Assembly: GCF_003346865.1 (NCBI RefSeq)
Contig: NZ_QDKL01000002.1
Location: forward strand, 968,430-1,032,429
Origin: Halobacteriovorax vibrionivorans
GTDB taxonomy: Bacteria > Bdellovibrionota > Bacteriovoracia > Bacteriovoracales > Bacteriovoracaceae
Direction of reading: 5' to 3'
DNA length: 64,000 bases
In this document: in pieces, positions 35,088-44,389 of the stretch
How the letters are laid out: every line of letters begins with the position of its first letter
Position numbering within the stretch: position 1 is the stretch's first letter
The notes under the pieces: generated by a model
Databases searched by the model: none
Told to the model about the DNA's origin: nothing
Seen by the model: the letters and a program-made list of their open reading frames with translations, nothing else
Made by a program: the position numbers and the translations under genes

Positions 35088-37008
35088 ATTAATTATACTA
35101 GGCTCAGTACTAACTGGGCCTAGTCTATATGCTCAATCAAATACACCTCAAAAAACAAAAGCCAAATTAACATTACCAGAGAAAGGACTCCTTGAATCAT
35201 TTGAGGAAAAGCTAAATCTATATCGTCAGGACATAGGTCAAAAAATTTTAAATCCTTCTAATGAAGAGAAAATAAGACAAATTTTTAAAGATGAAGAAAG
35301 AATTGAATTATCAACACGCCAAATAAATACAATTCTTCTTTATTCACCAGACTATTACAAAGAATTGTATCGTATAAACAATTGTTCAATCTATACTCTA
35401 TTAAAAAACCGACTTATCAACATTAACGGAACTCCCCTATTAAACGTGGAAGCTACGGTAACAGAAGGAGAGAAAAAGACAAAGGCAATTGTCCCGATTG
35501 ATTCTTTCTTATCTCACTATTATAAAAGCAACTGTCGACTTTCTTTTAAACAAAGTCGTGTATTTGAAAAAGGACTCCTAGCAGATACTTTCAAAAAAAT
35601 TACACCAAAGTTTCCAACTTCCAAAGGACAATGCTTAGATCAATATAATAATTTAAGTGCAAATATAAATGTCGATCACATTTGTAGTGCCCCTTATACA
35701 ATTGATCTTGCCTCTAAACTTAGTCAAAATTTAACAGAAAATGATCTTTCAATTAGAGAAAGAAGTTATATAAACTCACTTAGAAGACAAGCAAAGACTT
35801 ATACTGAAGAAATTAAGGAAAAAGATCTTCTATACTTTAGAAACTTCTGTTCTAACCTAAATCGAAAAGAAAAATTCTGTAATAATTATGCTCAGCAAGA
35901 CTTTTGGGCATTAATTAGAAATAAACAAAGATCAAGAGATTATATTAAGCAAAGATGTCAGAACATCTTTAAGAAAGAAGACTTAAAAGATGTTGAATAT
36001 ATAAAATGCATAAAGCTATTAAGACAAAGACCTGAAGTATGTGAAACGAAAGGACCTAGAGAAGGAAGTGTTCTCTATCCGATGCCAGACTGTCAAAAAG
36101 TCTCTGAGACATTAATGGTTTCGAGATTAAAAAATAATTTTAATGATTGTCCAAAGTTCATAGGAAATCTTGCCATTGTAAATGGAGCAAGAGTGATAAA
36201 GCACTTTGCAACAAATGATATAAAAAGCAATGACTGTGTATTTCCAAGCTATGAAAAGATTTATGGGCTCTATCTTGAGTCAGATGAAGAAGATAAGTGG
36301 CCTCTAAAGATTTGTTATACTTCGATAAGTAAGGAAAAAAAATGTCTTCCTTATATTCCAGGTAACTCAAAAGAAAATTACAATGCTTTAAATATGGTTG
36401 TAGCTAATATGCTCTATCAAACCAAAACTGTATCAAATAGAATCAAGTGCCAGGAAGTTTCCAAAAAAGAATACAATCCTCTTCGCTTAAAATATAAAGC
36501 TGGATGTTGGATTGTTCCTGAAGAAGTAGCATGTCGTACTGTATCTTGTAAGTACAAAATCATGTTAGACAATAGAGCGATTAAAGAAATTTGGAGTGAA
36601 GGACAATTAACCTTTGATTATTTTAAAACAAAGTATAATTCAACTGATTCCTCAATTCATGATCGAATGATCAATCTTCTAAGACTAAAGGAACAGGAGA
36701 TTAACTCTCTTTCTTCTCTTAAGTTCTTTTTAGATAAAAAGAAAAACGGAATAATTCACGGAATGGGCTGTGGTGAAGATCTTTACCCATCACATTACCA
36801 AAGCACTAAACTTGGAATCTGTACTCCTATGCCATTTATAATCGATGGCCATAAAGAGATTAACAACAATACCTACTTGAGTTTCAGAGGGGCAATTGAC
36901 GATGTGAACTCCCCAAGACTTATGCTCTGGGCAAACGTCTTCACTGCATTATCACGTTATTCAACCCTATCACCTTTAAAAGCATGGGAGTTTTATGGCA
37001 TTTACTAA
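35068..37008 (+). CDS. Exported cysteine-rich protein of unknown function (646 aa)
   Basis: Family not recognised. TTG at 35068 is proposed as start because it gives a complete signal peptide, MQKLSIKLIILGSVLTGPSLYA, cleaved before QSNTP. A GTG at 35008 would add 20 residues before it. The SD (GAGGA) is a little far from the TTG. The start lies inside the end of the FadF-like gene, so translation may be coupled. The mature chain is charged and helical with about 25 cysteines, often in spaced pairs (CSNLNRKEKFC, CYTSISKEKKC). A conserved-looking C-terminus contains GMGCGEDLYPS and ends PLKAWEFYGIY. It resembles in style, not in recognisable sequence, the 880-residue protein at 5141. Confidence 0.75.
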   Translation: MQKLSIKLIILGSVLTGPSLYAQSNTPQKTKAKLTLPEKGLLESFEEKLNLYRQDIGQKILNPSNEEKIRQIFKDEERIELSTRQINTILLYSPDYYKELYRINNCSIYTLLKNRLININGTPLLNVEATVTEGEKKTKAIVPIDSFLSHYYKSNCRLSFKQSRVFEKGLLADTFKKITPKFPTSKGQCLDQYNNLSANINVDHICSAPYTIDLASKLSQNLTENDLSIRERSYINSLRRQAKTYTEEIKEKDLLYFRNFCSNLNRKEKFCNNYAQQDFWALIRNKQRSRDYIKQRCQNIFKKEDLKDVEYIKCIKLLRQRPEVCETKGPREGSVLYPMPDCQKVSETLMVSRLKNNFNDCPKFIGNLAIVNGARVIKHFATNDIKSNDCVFPSYEKIYGLYLESDEEDKWPLKICYTSISKEKKCLPYIPGNSKENYNALNMVVANMLYQTKTVSNRIKCQEVSKKEYNPLRLKYKAGCWIVPEEVACRTVSCKYKIMLDNRAIKEIWSEGQLTFDYFKTKYNSTDSSIHDRMINLLRLKEQEINSLSSLKFFLDKKKNGIIHGMGCGEDLYPSHYQSTKLGICTPMPFIIDGHKEINNNTYLSFRGAIDDVNSPRLMLWANVFTALSRYSTLSPLKAWEFYGIY

Positions 37009-38044
37009 AGCTCTTTTACTTATCTTGATACTATCGAATAGCTTAGTTATGGCCAGGACTAAACTCCTTGAGTTTTCAACAAGACAAAACGTTCATAACT
37101 TAAAGCTCGACAGCCTTACAGGTGTTACATTTTATCTAAAGGGTAAGAACACTTTAGCTTATTCAGCAAAGAATAGAGCAAATGTTGTCATAGAAAAGAA
37201 GTCTAATAGCGAGTTTGATGTAATTAAAGTTAATGATGATCTTTATATTATCAGTGTGAAAGAGAATCATTTTAAGAATTTTAGTTTCTTTCAAGATTCT
37301 GAGATATATTTTTATAATATAAAGTCCAACGAACTTAATTTTATCTCTAAAGGCTCATATCCTAAATTCCATAAAAAAAGTGGCTATATTTCATTTACGA
37401 AAGAAGACAAAGATAAGCTCTTCATAGAAGTTATCAATACAAGAAACTATTTGGATCGCTTCCAGATCCCACTTAAAACAAGGGATCTTCTCTATCGTCC
37501 ACAAACGGTTATTTTCGATGATAGTCTCATCTACTTCACTGATAGAAACAAAGACTTTTACGAATATGTTTCAATCTATAACAACAGATCCAAAAAGCAG
37601 TTTTTATTACATGAGTTTGATACGACAAATTCTAAACTTAGTCTAACAAGTGATAATGAAAAAATTTATATTCTTGAGACTGCCATATCAAATAAGTCAT
37701 ATGTACAACTCTCAAGCCTTGAGAAAGGCTCAATCGACTATACTAAAAAGACACCACTCTTTAATACAACATACGGTCCAGCTTATAATCTTCAACATAA
37801 TAGTGGTGAATTAAACTTCATTTTGACTTTGAAGAGTAAAAATTCAAATCTAATTAATCAAAGAGAGCTCGTCTCTTTTGATCTTAAAGAAAAGAAACTA
37901 TTTAAAAGAACAGACCTAAATTATGTGTCGACATATACGATTCAAAATGAAAAAGTTCTTATTCCTTATAAAGATAAAATCTATCTACTAACAAATAAAG
38001 AAGGGAAATATTCAATAAACGAGGAGATTAAATCACAATTATGA
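36995..38044 (+). CDS. Exported protein of unknown function, beta-rich
   Basis: 349 residues with the signal peptide MAFTKALLLILILSNSLVMA. The rest is repeated short beta-strand patterns with Tyr/Phe/Asn turns (LIYFTDRNKDFYEYVSIYNN, KIYLLTNKEGKYSI), which may be a beta-propeller; I cannot assign a family. No cysteines apart from none obvious, unlike its neighbours. Its start overlaps the previous gene by 14 bases, and its stop overlaps the next start by 4 bases (ATGA), so the three exported genes form one translated unit. Confidence 0.75.
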   Translation: MAFTKALLLILILSNSLVMARTKLLEFSTRQNVHNLKLDSLTGVTFYLKGKNTLAYSAKNRANVVIEKKSNSEFDVIKVNDDLYIISVKENHFKNFSFFQDSEIYFYNIKSNELNFISKGSYPKFHKKSGYISFTKEDKDKLFIEVINTRNYLDRFQIPLKTRDLLYRPQTVIFDDSLIYFTDRNKDFYEYVSIYNNRSKKQFLLHEFDTTNSKLSLTSDNEKIYILETAISNKSYVQLSSLEKGSIDYTKKTPLFNTTYGPAYNLQHNSGELNFILTLKSKNSNLINQRELVSFDLKEKKLFKRTDLNYVSTYTIQNEKVLIPYKDKIYLLTNKEGKYSINEEIKSQL

Positions 38045-38799
38045 AATTAATTATTTCGTTTCTATTTACTCTTTCAATCCTAGCATCTGCACCTAGCGAG
38101 AAGGAAATCAAATTTGCTTCCAATGTAAGTCCATATCTTAAAGACCTTATCTTAGAATTATATTTAAATAGTAAAATCACACAAGAAGAGGTCGTCATAC
38201 TGGGAGAAAACCTTTTGGCACCTATTGATAATGATTTTATAGAGCTTTCTATCATGGATACTGTTTTAAAAACAAAGACGACAAAAGAATACAAACATAT
38301 TGATATTTCTCAAGGCCTTTTTAATGAACTAGAAAAAGAAGTGCTTAAGTTAAATCAAGAGATGTATTTTTCTAAAAGAATTGCAAAGAAAATTCTAAAA
38401 GACTTGGGAGAGCTACTAACTAACCAGACTCTTCGAGAATATAATGCTTATATAAAAAGTACTGATAGAAATAAAAAAGCTTCAAAAGAGCTTTCCCAAT
38501 TCATGAATCGCATAAGCTATCTTCAATTTTGGATTCAGACACTAAGGAAACCAGCTGCAACAAGAAAGCAAACATTACTTGATACAAACTTAGAAGTTTT
38601 TAATGTTGTTAACAGAAACCTTCAAGTAGCATCACGAACTGGTAATCAAAATACTAAAGGTCAGTATATTTCAATTAATGACATTGATCTTATTAAGGCA
38701 CGCCGTGCAGTTGATAAACTCTTCTTTGACACAACTCCCCAGAAAGATCCTGACTATCAAGCACCTGAAGAACTCCCAGATCCCGTGGATTCTTGGTAG
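38041..38799 (+). CDS. Exported helical protein of unknown function
   Basis: 252 residues. The signal peptide MKLIISFLFTLSILASA is followed by PSEKEIKF. The body is predicted mostly helical (EKEVLKLNQEMYFSKRIAKK, KASKELSQFMNRISYLQFW) and ends with a Pro-rich tail (PEELPDPVDSW). There are no cysteines that I see and no known motif. Last gene of the exported trio behind the FadF-like gene. The 116-base gap before valS shows a TATAAT at 38876-38881 but no good -35. Confidence 0.72.
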   Translation: MKLIISFLFTLSILASAPSEKEIKFASNVSPYLKDLILELYLNSKITQEEVVILGENLLAPIDNDFIELSIMDTVLKTKTTKEYKHIDISQGLFNELEKEVLKLNQEMYFSKRIAKKILKDLGELLTNQTLREYNAYIKSTDRNKKASKELSQFMNRISYLQFWIQTLRKPAATRKQTLLDTNLEVFNVVNRNLQVASRTGNQNTKGQYISINDIDLIKARRAVDKLFFDTTPQKDPDYQAPEELPDPVDSW

Positions 38800-38915
38800 A
38801 TCCCATCAATATATTTTTGAAATTTCAATAGTTTACCCATCTATTTTTAAAAGAAAAAATGTGTATCATATGATATATAATTTCAAATAGTTAAATCGAT
38901 AAAAGGAAGAAAGTT

Positions 38916-41582
38916 GTGACAAAATCATTCGAAGATTTACCGAAGACTTATAGCTCAAATGATGTTGAGAAAAAGTGGTATAAAAAGTGGGAAGGTGAAA
39001 AGTACTTCGCTCCAAAAGCCGGAAAGACAGGTGAGTCTTTTTGCGTCATCATGCCACCTCCAAATGTCACAGGTATTCTTCACGCAGGTCACGCTCTTGA
39101 TATAACAACTCAAGATGCCCTTATTCGTTTTAAAAGAATGAAAGGATATGAAACTCTGTTCCTTCCTGGTATGGATCACGCAGGTATTGCAACTCAATCA
39201 AAAGTTGAAGAGCTAATCTGGAATGAAGAGAAGAAAACAAAGCACGACTATTCTCGAGAAGACTTCTTAAAGAAAATTTGGGAATGGAAAGAGCAATATG
39301 GTGGCGTTATTGCAAACCAACAAAAAGTAATGGGTGCAAGTTGTGATTGGGATTACTCAATGTTCACAATGGACCCTGAGGCAAATGATGCTGTAAGACG
39401 TGCATTTGTGACTCTTTATAATGAAGGCCTTATCTATCAATCAGATTATATTGTTAACTGGGATCCAAAACTACAATCAGCAATTTCTGATGCAGAAGTG
39501 GATCACAAAGAAGTTAATGGTGCCTTCTATCATATTCTATATTCTGTAAAAGATAGTGATATTAAGCTAGAAATTGCAACGACACGACCAGAAACTCTTC
39601 TTGGAGATACAGCTGTTGCCGTTAATCCAAATGATGAAAGATTCGCTCACTTAATTGGTAAGAAAGCGATTGTTCCTCTATGTAATAGAGAGGTTCCAAT
39701 CGTTGGTGATGAGCATGTTGATATTGAAAAAGGAACTGGTTGCCTTAAGGTTACACCAGGTCATGACTTTAATGACTTTGATATTGGAAAACGACATAAT
39801 CTTGAAATAATCAATATTCTTAATCTAGACGGAACTCTTAATGAGCACGGACTAGAGTGGCAAGGCCTACCTTGTAAGAAAGCTCGTAAAGGCGTAGTTG
39901 AAAAATTAAAAGAACTAGAGTTATTTGTTAAAGAAGAAAAGCACGTACATCAAGTTGGTCATGGAGAAAGATCAGGCGTTGTTATTGAGCCAATGATCTC
40001 AAAGCAATGGTTTGTTGATGTAAATTCTATGGCCAAAGAAGCTGTAGAAAGAGTTGAGGATGATACAACTCGATTCTATCCTAAAGGGTGGGAGAACACT
40101 TACTTTGCTTGGCTTCGTGAACCAAAGAATTGGTGTGTTTCACGCCAGCTTTTATGGGGACACCGAATTCCAGTATTTACTTGCAACTCTTGTGAGCACC
40201 AATGGGCAGACGAAGAACTTGAACCAAGCTCTTGTCCAAAGTGTAGTACAAAAGATTATACACAAGATCCTGATGTACTAGATACATGGTTCTCTTCTGG
40301 GCTATGGCCAATGACGACACTTGGCTGGCCAAATAAAGAAAGAATGGAACAAAGAGGATTCGATAAGTTCTATCCTACTTCAGTACTTATTACAGGTTTT
40401 GATATCATTTTCTTCTGGGTAGCTAGAATGATGATGATGGGAACAAAATTCTCTAACAAGGTTCCTTTTGATAAAGTTTATATCCATGCAATCGTTCGAG
40501 ATAAACTTGGTCGCAAGATGAGTAAATCTCTTGGTAATGGAATTGATCCGATTGAAATGGTTGAGCAATATGGTGCAGACGCATTTCGTTTTACACTAGC
40601 AGCAGGCTCTGGTTACAATCGTGCCATTAATCTTGATCCAGAAAGAATCGCAGGATACAGAAACTTCATTAATAAGATATGGAATGCTTTCCGTTTCATC
40701 TCACCATTCTTAGATCTTGCAAATAAAGAACTTCCTGCAAAGCTTGATGATCAAGAGAAATGGATACTATCAGAACTTAATGATGCAACGAAAGTTGTCA
40801 ATGAATCACTCGATGCTTTCCGCTACGACGATGCATGTTCTGAAGTATATTCATTTGTATATGATAAATTCTGTTCTTGGTTTATTGAACTTTCTAAAAA
40901 CACTCTTAACGGAGATGATCAAGAAGCAAAAATTCAAAGAGCAACTGTTCTAAAGTACTGCTTTAGAAAGATCACTGCCCTTCTTCACCCAATCACTCCT
41001 TTCATCACTGAAGAGCTTTGGGGATACTTAAAGGAAGAAAACGAAGACCTATTAATCTCAGCCGATTACCCAGAATACGATACATCTCTTAACTACCCAA
41101 GTGAACAAGTTAAGATGAATAAGTTTATTGAAGTTGTTTCAAGTATTCGCTTCCTAAGGCAATCAGTAAATATTAAACCTAAAGATGAGGTTGAAGTTGT
41201 CCTTTTAACAGATGATGAAGAAGCATCTTCTTACTTTGCAGACAATATGGCAGGCTTACAAGATCTCGCTCGTGCAAAAGATGTAGAGATTGCAGTCAAA
41301 TCTACTGAGAACCCGAAAAAGTGTATTATGAAAGCAACAACTCACACGGATATCTTCTTAAAGCTTGATGGTGTAATTGATCTAGATGCTCAAATCAAAC
41401 GTCTTGAAAAAGATTATGATAAGACAAAGAAAGAGCTAGATAAAATTGGCAAGAAATTAAATAACGAAAAGTTTATGGCAAATGCACCTGATGAAGTCGT
41501 TACAGAAGTTAGAGAAAAAGCCGCAAGCTTTGAAGAAAAAATAAAATCTCTAGAAGAACAAATCGAACAATTCAAATCATAA
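38916..41582 (+). CDS. valS: Valyl-tRNA synthetase
   Basis: Class I synthetase that charges tRNA-Val and edits mischarged threonine. 888 residues, the normal bacterial size. GTG start with AAAAGGAAGAAA upstream. Signature motifs: PPPNVTGILHAGHAL (HIGH-type, 56-59), GRKMSKSLGNGIDP (KMSKS), the editing domain segment ATTRPETLLGDTAVAVNP, and WCVSRQLLWGHRIP. A CxxC...CxxC zinc knuckle (CNSCEHQW, CPKC) lies before DVLDTWFSSGLWP. The C-terminus is the expected coiled coil (IKRLEKDYDKTKKELDKIGK). Monocistronic by its terminator. Confidence 0.97.
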   Translation: MTKSFEDLPKTYSSNDVEKKWYKKWEGEKYFAPKAGKTGESFCVIMPPPNVTGILHAGHALDITTQDALIRFKRMKGYETLFLPGMDHAGIATQSKVEELIWNEEKKTKHDYSREDFLKKIWEWKEQYGGVIANQQKVMGASCDWDYSMFTMDPEANDAVRRAFVTLYNEGLIYQSDYIVNWDPKLQSAISDAEVDHKEVNGAFYHILYSVKDSDIKLEIATTRPETLLGDTAVAVNPNDERFAHLIGKKAIVPLCNREVPIVGDEHVDIEKGTGCLKVTPGHDFNDFDIGKRHNLEIINILNLDGTLNEHGLEWQGLPCKKARKGVVEKLKELELFVKEEKHVHQVGHGERSGVVIEPMISKQWFVDVNSMAKEAVERVEDDTTRFYPKGWENTYFAWLREPKNWCVSRQLLWGHRIPVFTCNSCEHQWADEELEPSSCPKCSTKDYTQDPDVLDTWFSSGLWPMTTLGWPNKERMEQRGFDKFYPTSVLITGFDIIFFWVARMMMMGTKFSNKVPFDKVYIHAIVRDKLGRKMSKSLGNGIDPIEMVEQYGADAFRFTLAAGSGYNRAINLDPERIAGYRNFINKIWNAFRFISPFLDLANKELPAKLDDQEKWILSELNDATKVVNESLDAFRYDDACSEVYSFVYDKFCSWFIELSKNTLNGDDQEAKIQRATVLKYCFRKITALLHPITPFITEELWGYLKEENEDLLISADYPEYDTSLNYPSEQVKMNKFIEVVSSIRFLRQSVNIKPKDEVEVVLLTDDEEASSYFADNMAGLQDLARAKDVEIAVKSTENPKKCIMKATTHTDIFLKLDGVIDLDAQIKRLEKDYDKTKKELDKIGKKLNNEKFMANAPDEVVTEVREKAASFEEKIKSLEEQIEQFKS

Positions 41583-41610
41583 AAAAGGCCTCTTTAAAGA
41601 GGCCTTTTTT
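41581..41610. terminator. Bidirectional terminator between valS and the GNAT gene
   Basis: A near-perfect palindrome AAAAAAGGCCTCTTT/AAAGAGGCCTTTTTT (41581-41610) that serves valS on the plus strand and the convergent acetyltransferase on the minus strand, whose stop codon begins at its edge. Confidence 0.9.
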
Positions 41611-42146
41611 TATATTTCAAAGTAAAAATACTCTTCTTGGTAAACTTCCCCGTTGAACTCAAATGGAGACTCTTTCAACAACTTAGCACCGTTATTAATA
41701 AAGAAGCCTTTTGATGGATTCTCTTTAAATGTACAAAGATAAAAGCAATCATAACCACGGTTTTTAAAATCTTTCACAACTGCTTCAAATAACTGTTTAC
41801 CCATTCCTGACTTTTGATATTTTTTTAAAATATAAAAATCATAAATTTCACCAGGGATACCATGCTCATGCTCTCTCGCTGGTCCATAATCGATAAATCC
41901 AGCAACATCACCATCAGGACCATGAAAGACAAGTGTCCCCCCCTCTGTTGGGCGTCTTGGAATTTTTCTTTCCCAAGCTTGTTGAACGTCGGAGTATTTA
42001 AGTGAGTAGAGATATTCTTTTGAAAGAATGCCTTTGTAATTTTCCCAAAAGCAATCAACATAAATGCGGGCCAGAGATTTGATATCATCAACCTCGACAG
42101 GAAGGATTTCAAATGGTGCAAATGTATGATCTTTTGCGGCCGCCAT
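41610..42146 (-). CDS. GNAT-family N-acetyltransferase
   Basis: 178 residues. It transfers an acetyl group from acetyl-CoA; substrate unknown. The GNAT fold is seen in LVFHGPDGDVAGFIDYG (strand pair), YDFYILKKYQKSGMGKQLFE (the acetyl-CoA binding Q-x-x-G-x-G segment) and the late CFYLCTFKENPSKGFFINNG. The ATG start lacks a clear SD, so a start slightly upstream or a weakly translated gene is possible. It lies downstream of, and in line with, the GT9-like gene (51-base gap). Confidence 0.82.
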   Translation of the reverse strand: MAAAKDHTFAPFEILPVEVDDIKSLARIYVDCFWENYKGILSKEYLYSLKYSDVQQAWERKIPRRPTEGGTLVFHGPDGDVAGFIDYGPAREHEHGIPGEIYDFYILKKYQKSGMGKQLFEAVVKDFKNRGYDCFYLCTFKENPSKGFFINNGAKLLKESPFEFNGEVYQEEYFYFEI

Positions 42147-42197
42147 AGGTTTATTTTATCAACTTTCCCACTGGCCCGCAACGTTGGGTCTTTGTGC

Positions 42198-43130
42198 TTA
42201 AGGAACGAGCCTAAGTGACTGATAATTTAAGATATAATCTTCTAAATCAGGAAAAGCTTTCAATGAGATCGTCTCACTTATACCGTATGAAAGAAGAGAA
42301 CTTCCGCTAAAATTAAGTCGACCAATTGACTCAGGCATGTACTTCCACTGTGGTAGTTCATCATCTTCGTCACAAATAAGAAATGCTAACTGACCTCGGT
42401 TTCGAGACATTTGAGCGATGGCCAGATTATCAGTTATAACTCCATCAAACTCATCGATTCGACGGGCCAAAACATTTGAAGACTCACTAAAAAGGCTAAT
42501 TGCTCCATGAACTTTAACTGCATCATAGATATCCACACTTTGTGAGGATATGTAACCATGTAGTTTTATCGTAGGTAAACATTCTGCGATAAAATTAATT
42601 TTTTCAATGAATGCTACATCCATTTTATGTGGAAAAGAGATAAATATATTTCTTATATTTTGATGAGTGAAAGAATTATCGATTGCAGGGTTATTAAAGT
42701 CACCTTCGATAGCATTTAAACTGCTAACTTTTTTTTCATCAAGAAATTCTCCTGAGAACTCAGGAAGTGAGACCTGATAGAAAAAGCTCTTTGGCCCACC
42801 TTGTAATCCTATTTTTATATTTGCTCTAAAGGCCAAGCCTAAGAATGCAGAATACATATCGCTAATAAAGTCGATATAGTAATCAGTATTAAAAATATCG
42901 TGAAGATTTGCAGCAAATTTATGTGCAGCAAACATCGATTCTGTTTCCTTTTTAGATATTGGATAGGCCCAACAACGAGAAGGTAACCAAAAGTCTTCTA
43001 ATTCAAGCCCATCATTGTAAACGATGGCCACTTGATTATCTTCATTCTCATTCAATATCGCTTGTACTACAGGTAAAACAGAGGCGAACTCTGTTGCATC
43101 TCCTGTAACCCTAAGAAGAAACTTCTTCAT
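42198..43130 (-). CDS. GT9 (heptosyltransferase-like) glycosyltransferase-family protein, divergent
   Basis: 310 residues. The N-terminus (LLRVTGDATEFASVLPVVQA) and ANIKIGLQGGP match the layout of family 9 glycosyltransferases, which move ADP-heptose onto lipopolysaccharide cores. Later segments are weak: the usual nucleotide-binding block with His/Gly residues in the second domain is not clear, and DNLAIAQMSRNRGQLAFLIC is the best remnant. It may therefore have another substrate or no activity. Its start overlaps the EI24 gene end by 20 bases, so it belongs to the 44259-to-42198 operon. Confidence 0.55.
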   Translation of the reverse strand: MKKFLLRVTGDATEFASVLPVVQAILNENEDNQVAIVYNDGLELEDFWLPSRCWAYPISKKETESMFAAHKFAANLHDIFNTDYYIDFISDMYSAFLGLAFRANIKIGLQGGPKSFFYQVSLPEFSGEFLDEKKVSSLNAIEGDFNNPAIDNSFTHQNIRNIFISFPHKMDVAFIEKINFIAECLPTIKLHGYISSQSVDIYDAVKVHGAISLFSESSNVLARRIDEFDGVITDNLAIAQMSRNRGQLAFLICDEDDELPQWKYMPESIGRLNFSGSSLLSYGISETISLKAFPDLEDYILNYQSLRLVP

Positions 43131-43845
43131 TACTTGCCTGCTTATTTATTCTTAACTCACAAAAGATAACAGTAAAAAAGACAACTGCCAGAGGTAAGAA
43201 AAATAGATTTAAAAGAGGAATCGAAATAAGAAACATAAAACAAACTCCACCAAGTAAATAAGGGAGAAAGCCTTTTCTTACATCTCTAATGCATTCTGAG
43301 ACTCTAAGCTCATGTCTTGCCCATGAGTAGTCGATAAAAGAAATTGCTAAGATTAATCCACCTAAAATAAAAGTAACTGGTGGAAAAACAAATCCAAACG
43401 CGATGTTTATCACTGATAAAATAACAATGACTCCTACTTTCTTTACTTCGTTTAAAAGAATGCTAGGTAATCTTTTAAATGTAGCAACAAGAGTGTCTGA
43501 CTCTTTTTTTTGAAGATTATATATAACTTCAACTCTTGCACTTAACATGTCATTAAATGGAGAGGCGATAAAAGAGATAACAAGGAAAAAAGTCCAATTA
43601 ATAATAACGCCTAATAAGACAATCAACACACCAGAGAAGACAGTACTCACCCATCCTTGATCTGGATACTTTTCATTAATATAACCATGACCCCATGTTG
43701 AGACTTCATTAAATGCGTATTGTCCTAAAAAGTAATAGAGAGCAAAGCCAATTATTACCGGACATAATGCAATAAGAATCATCTTCTTATCTGATTTTAA
43801 TATATTCATTGAGCGAAAAAAGAAATATGGAATTTTACTTACCAT
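43111..43845 (-). CDS. EI24/CysZ-like membrane protein
   Basis: 244 residues with about six hydrophobic segments. The family signature VISFIASPFNDMLSARVE is present, as is FIDYSWARHELRVSECIRDV in the second half. In E. coli, CysZ of this family takes up sulfate; for other members the substrate is unknown, and no cys genes occur here. It lies between DUF309 (3 bases upstream) and the GT9-like gene (20-base overlap) in one transcript. Confidence 0.82.
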   Translation of the reverse strand: MVSKIPYFFFRSMNILKSDKKMILIALCPVIIGFALYYFLGQYAFNEVSTWGHGYINEKYPDQGWVSTVFSGVLIVLLGVIINWTFFLVISFIASPFNDMLSARVEVIYNLQKKESDTLVATFKRLPSILLNEVKKVGVIVILSVINIAFGFVFPPVTFILGGLILAISFIDYSWARHELRVSECIRDVRKGFLPYLLGGVCFMFLISIPLLNLFFLPLAVVFFTVIFCELRINKQASNEEVSS

Positions 43846-43848
43846 TTT

Positions 43849-44259
43849 TTATACACCTTGTTTTAATGGAAATTTAAAAGACTTTAACTCTTTAAAGTCT
43901 GAAAGCTTTGGAGAATGTGGAATCTTCTTTACTATTCTCTTTAGCCTTTGCCAGTCTAAATATTTATCCATTATATCTGACTCCACGTGATTTTTTTCGA
44001 TGAAGTCAATTTTACCTTTTGCTTTATTAACCATCCCACTTGCTCCATTAAGATTGTCATCCTCATGGTGATAGAGAGACGTAGCTAGTTGAATAACTAC
44101 CCAATAGACATAACGAGCATTATCTCCCATTGCATCCATCCATAGATCTTCAATAACTTCATGGCACATCCAATAGTGCCCAGTGTTATATAATTCTAGA
44201 CCTTCTTGAATAAGCTCTAGATGTTCAGGGGTAAATTGTCCAAAGTGATATTTCGTCAT
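43849..44259 (-). CDS. DUF309 family protein
   Basis: 136 residues. It shows the DUF309 pattern: GLELYNTGHYWMCHEVIEDL followed by W, then RYVYWVVIQLATSLYHHED and LNGASGMVNKAKGKIDFI, with two conserved His residues in helical context. The family is small, helical and of unknown biochemical role. First gene of the operon running into the EI24 and GT9-like genes; its promoter must lie in the 130-base gap shared with the divergent aminotransferase. Confidence 0.85.
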   Translation of the reverse strand: MTKYHFGQFTPEHLELIQEGLELYNTGHYWMCHEVIEDLWMDAMGDNARYVYWVVIQLATSLYHHEDDNLNGASGMVNKAKGKIDFIEKNHVESDIMDKYLDWQRLKRIVKKIPHSPKLSDFKELKSFKFPLKQGV

Positions 44260-44389
44260 AAATGATAGTCTAAATCATCCTAATCCTAAGTACATGATGC
44301 ACCGGTCAAAACTATTCAATTAGCACTAAAGAAGTTAGAATCACTCAGGTTAATATCAATTTAAATTACTTAGAAGAATAAGGAGCAAC

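Noticed and set aside
41825..42181. Second minus-strand ORF overlapping the GNAT gene
   Set aside because: Out-of-frame shadow without family features; the overlapping frame has a clear acetyltransferase motif.
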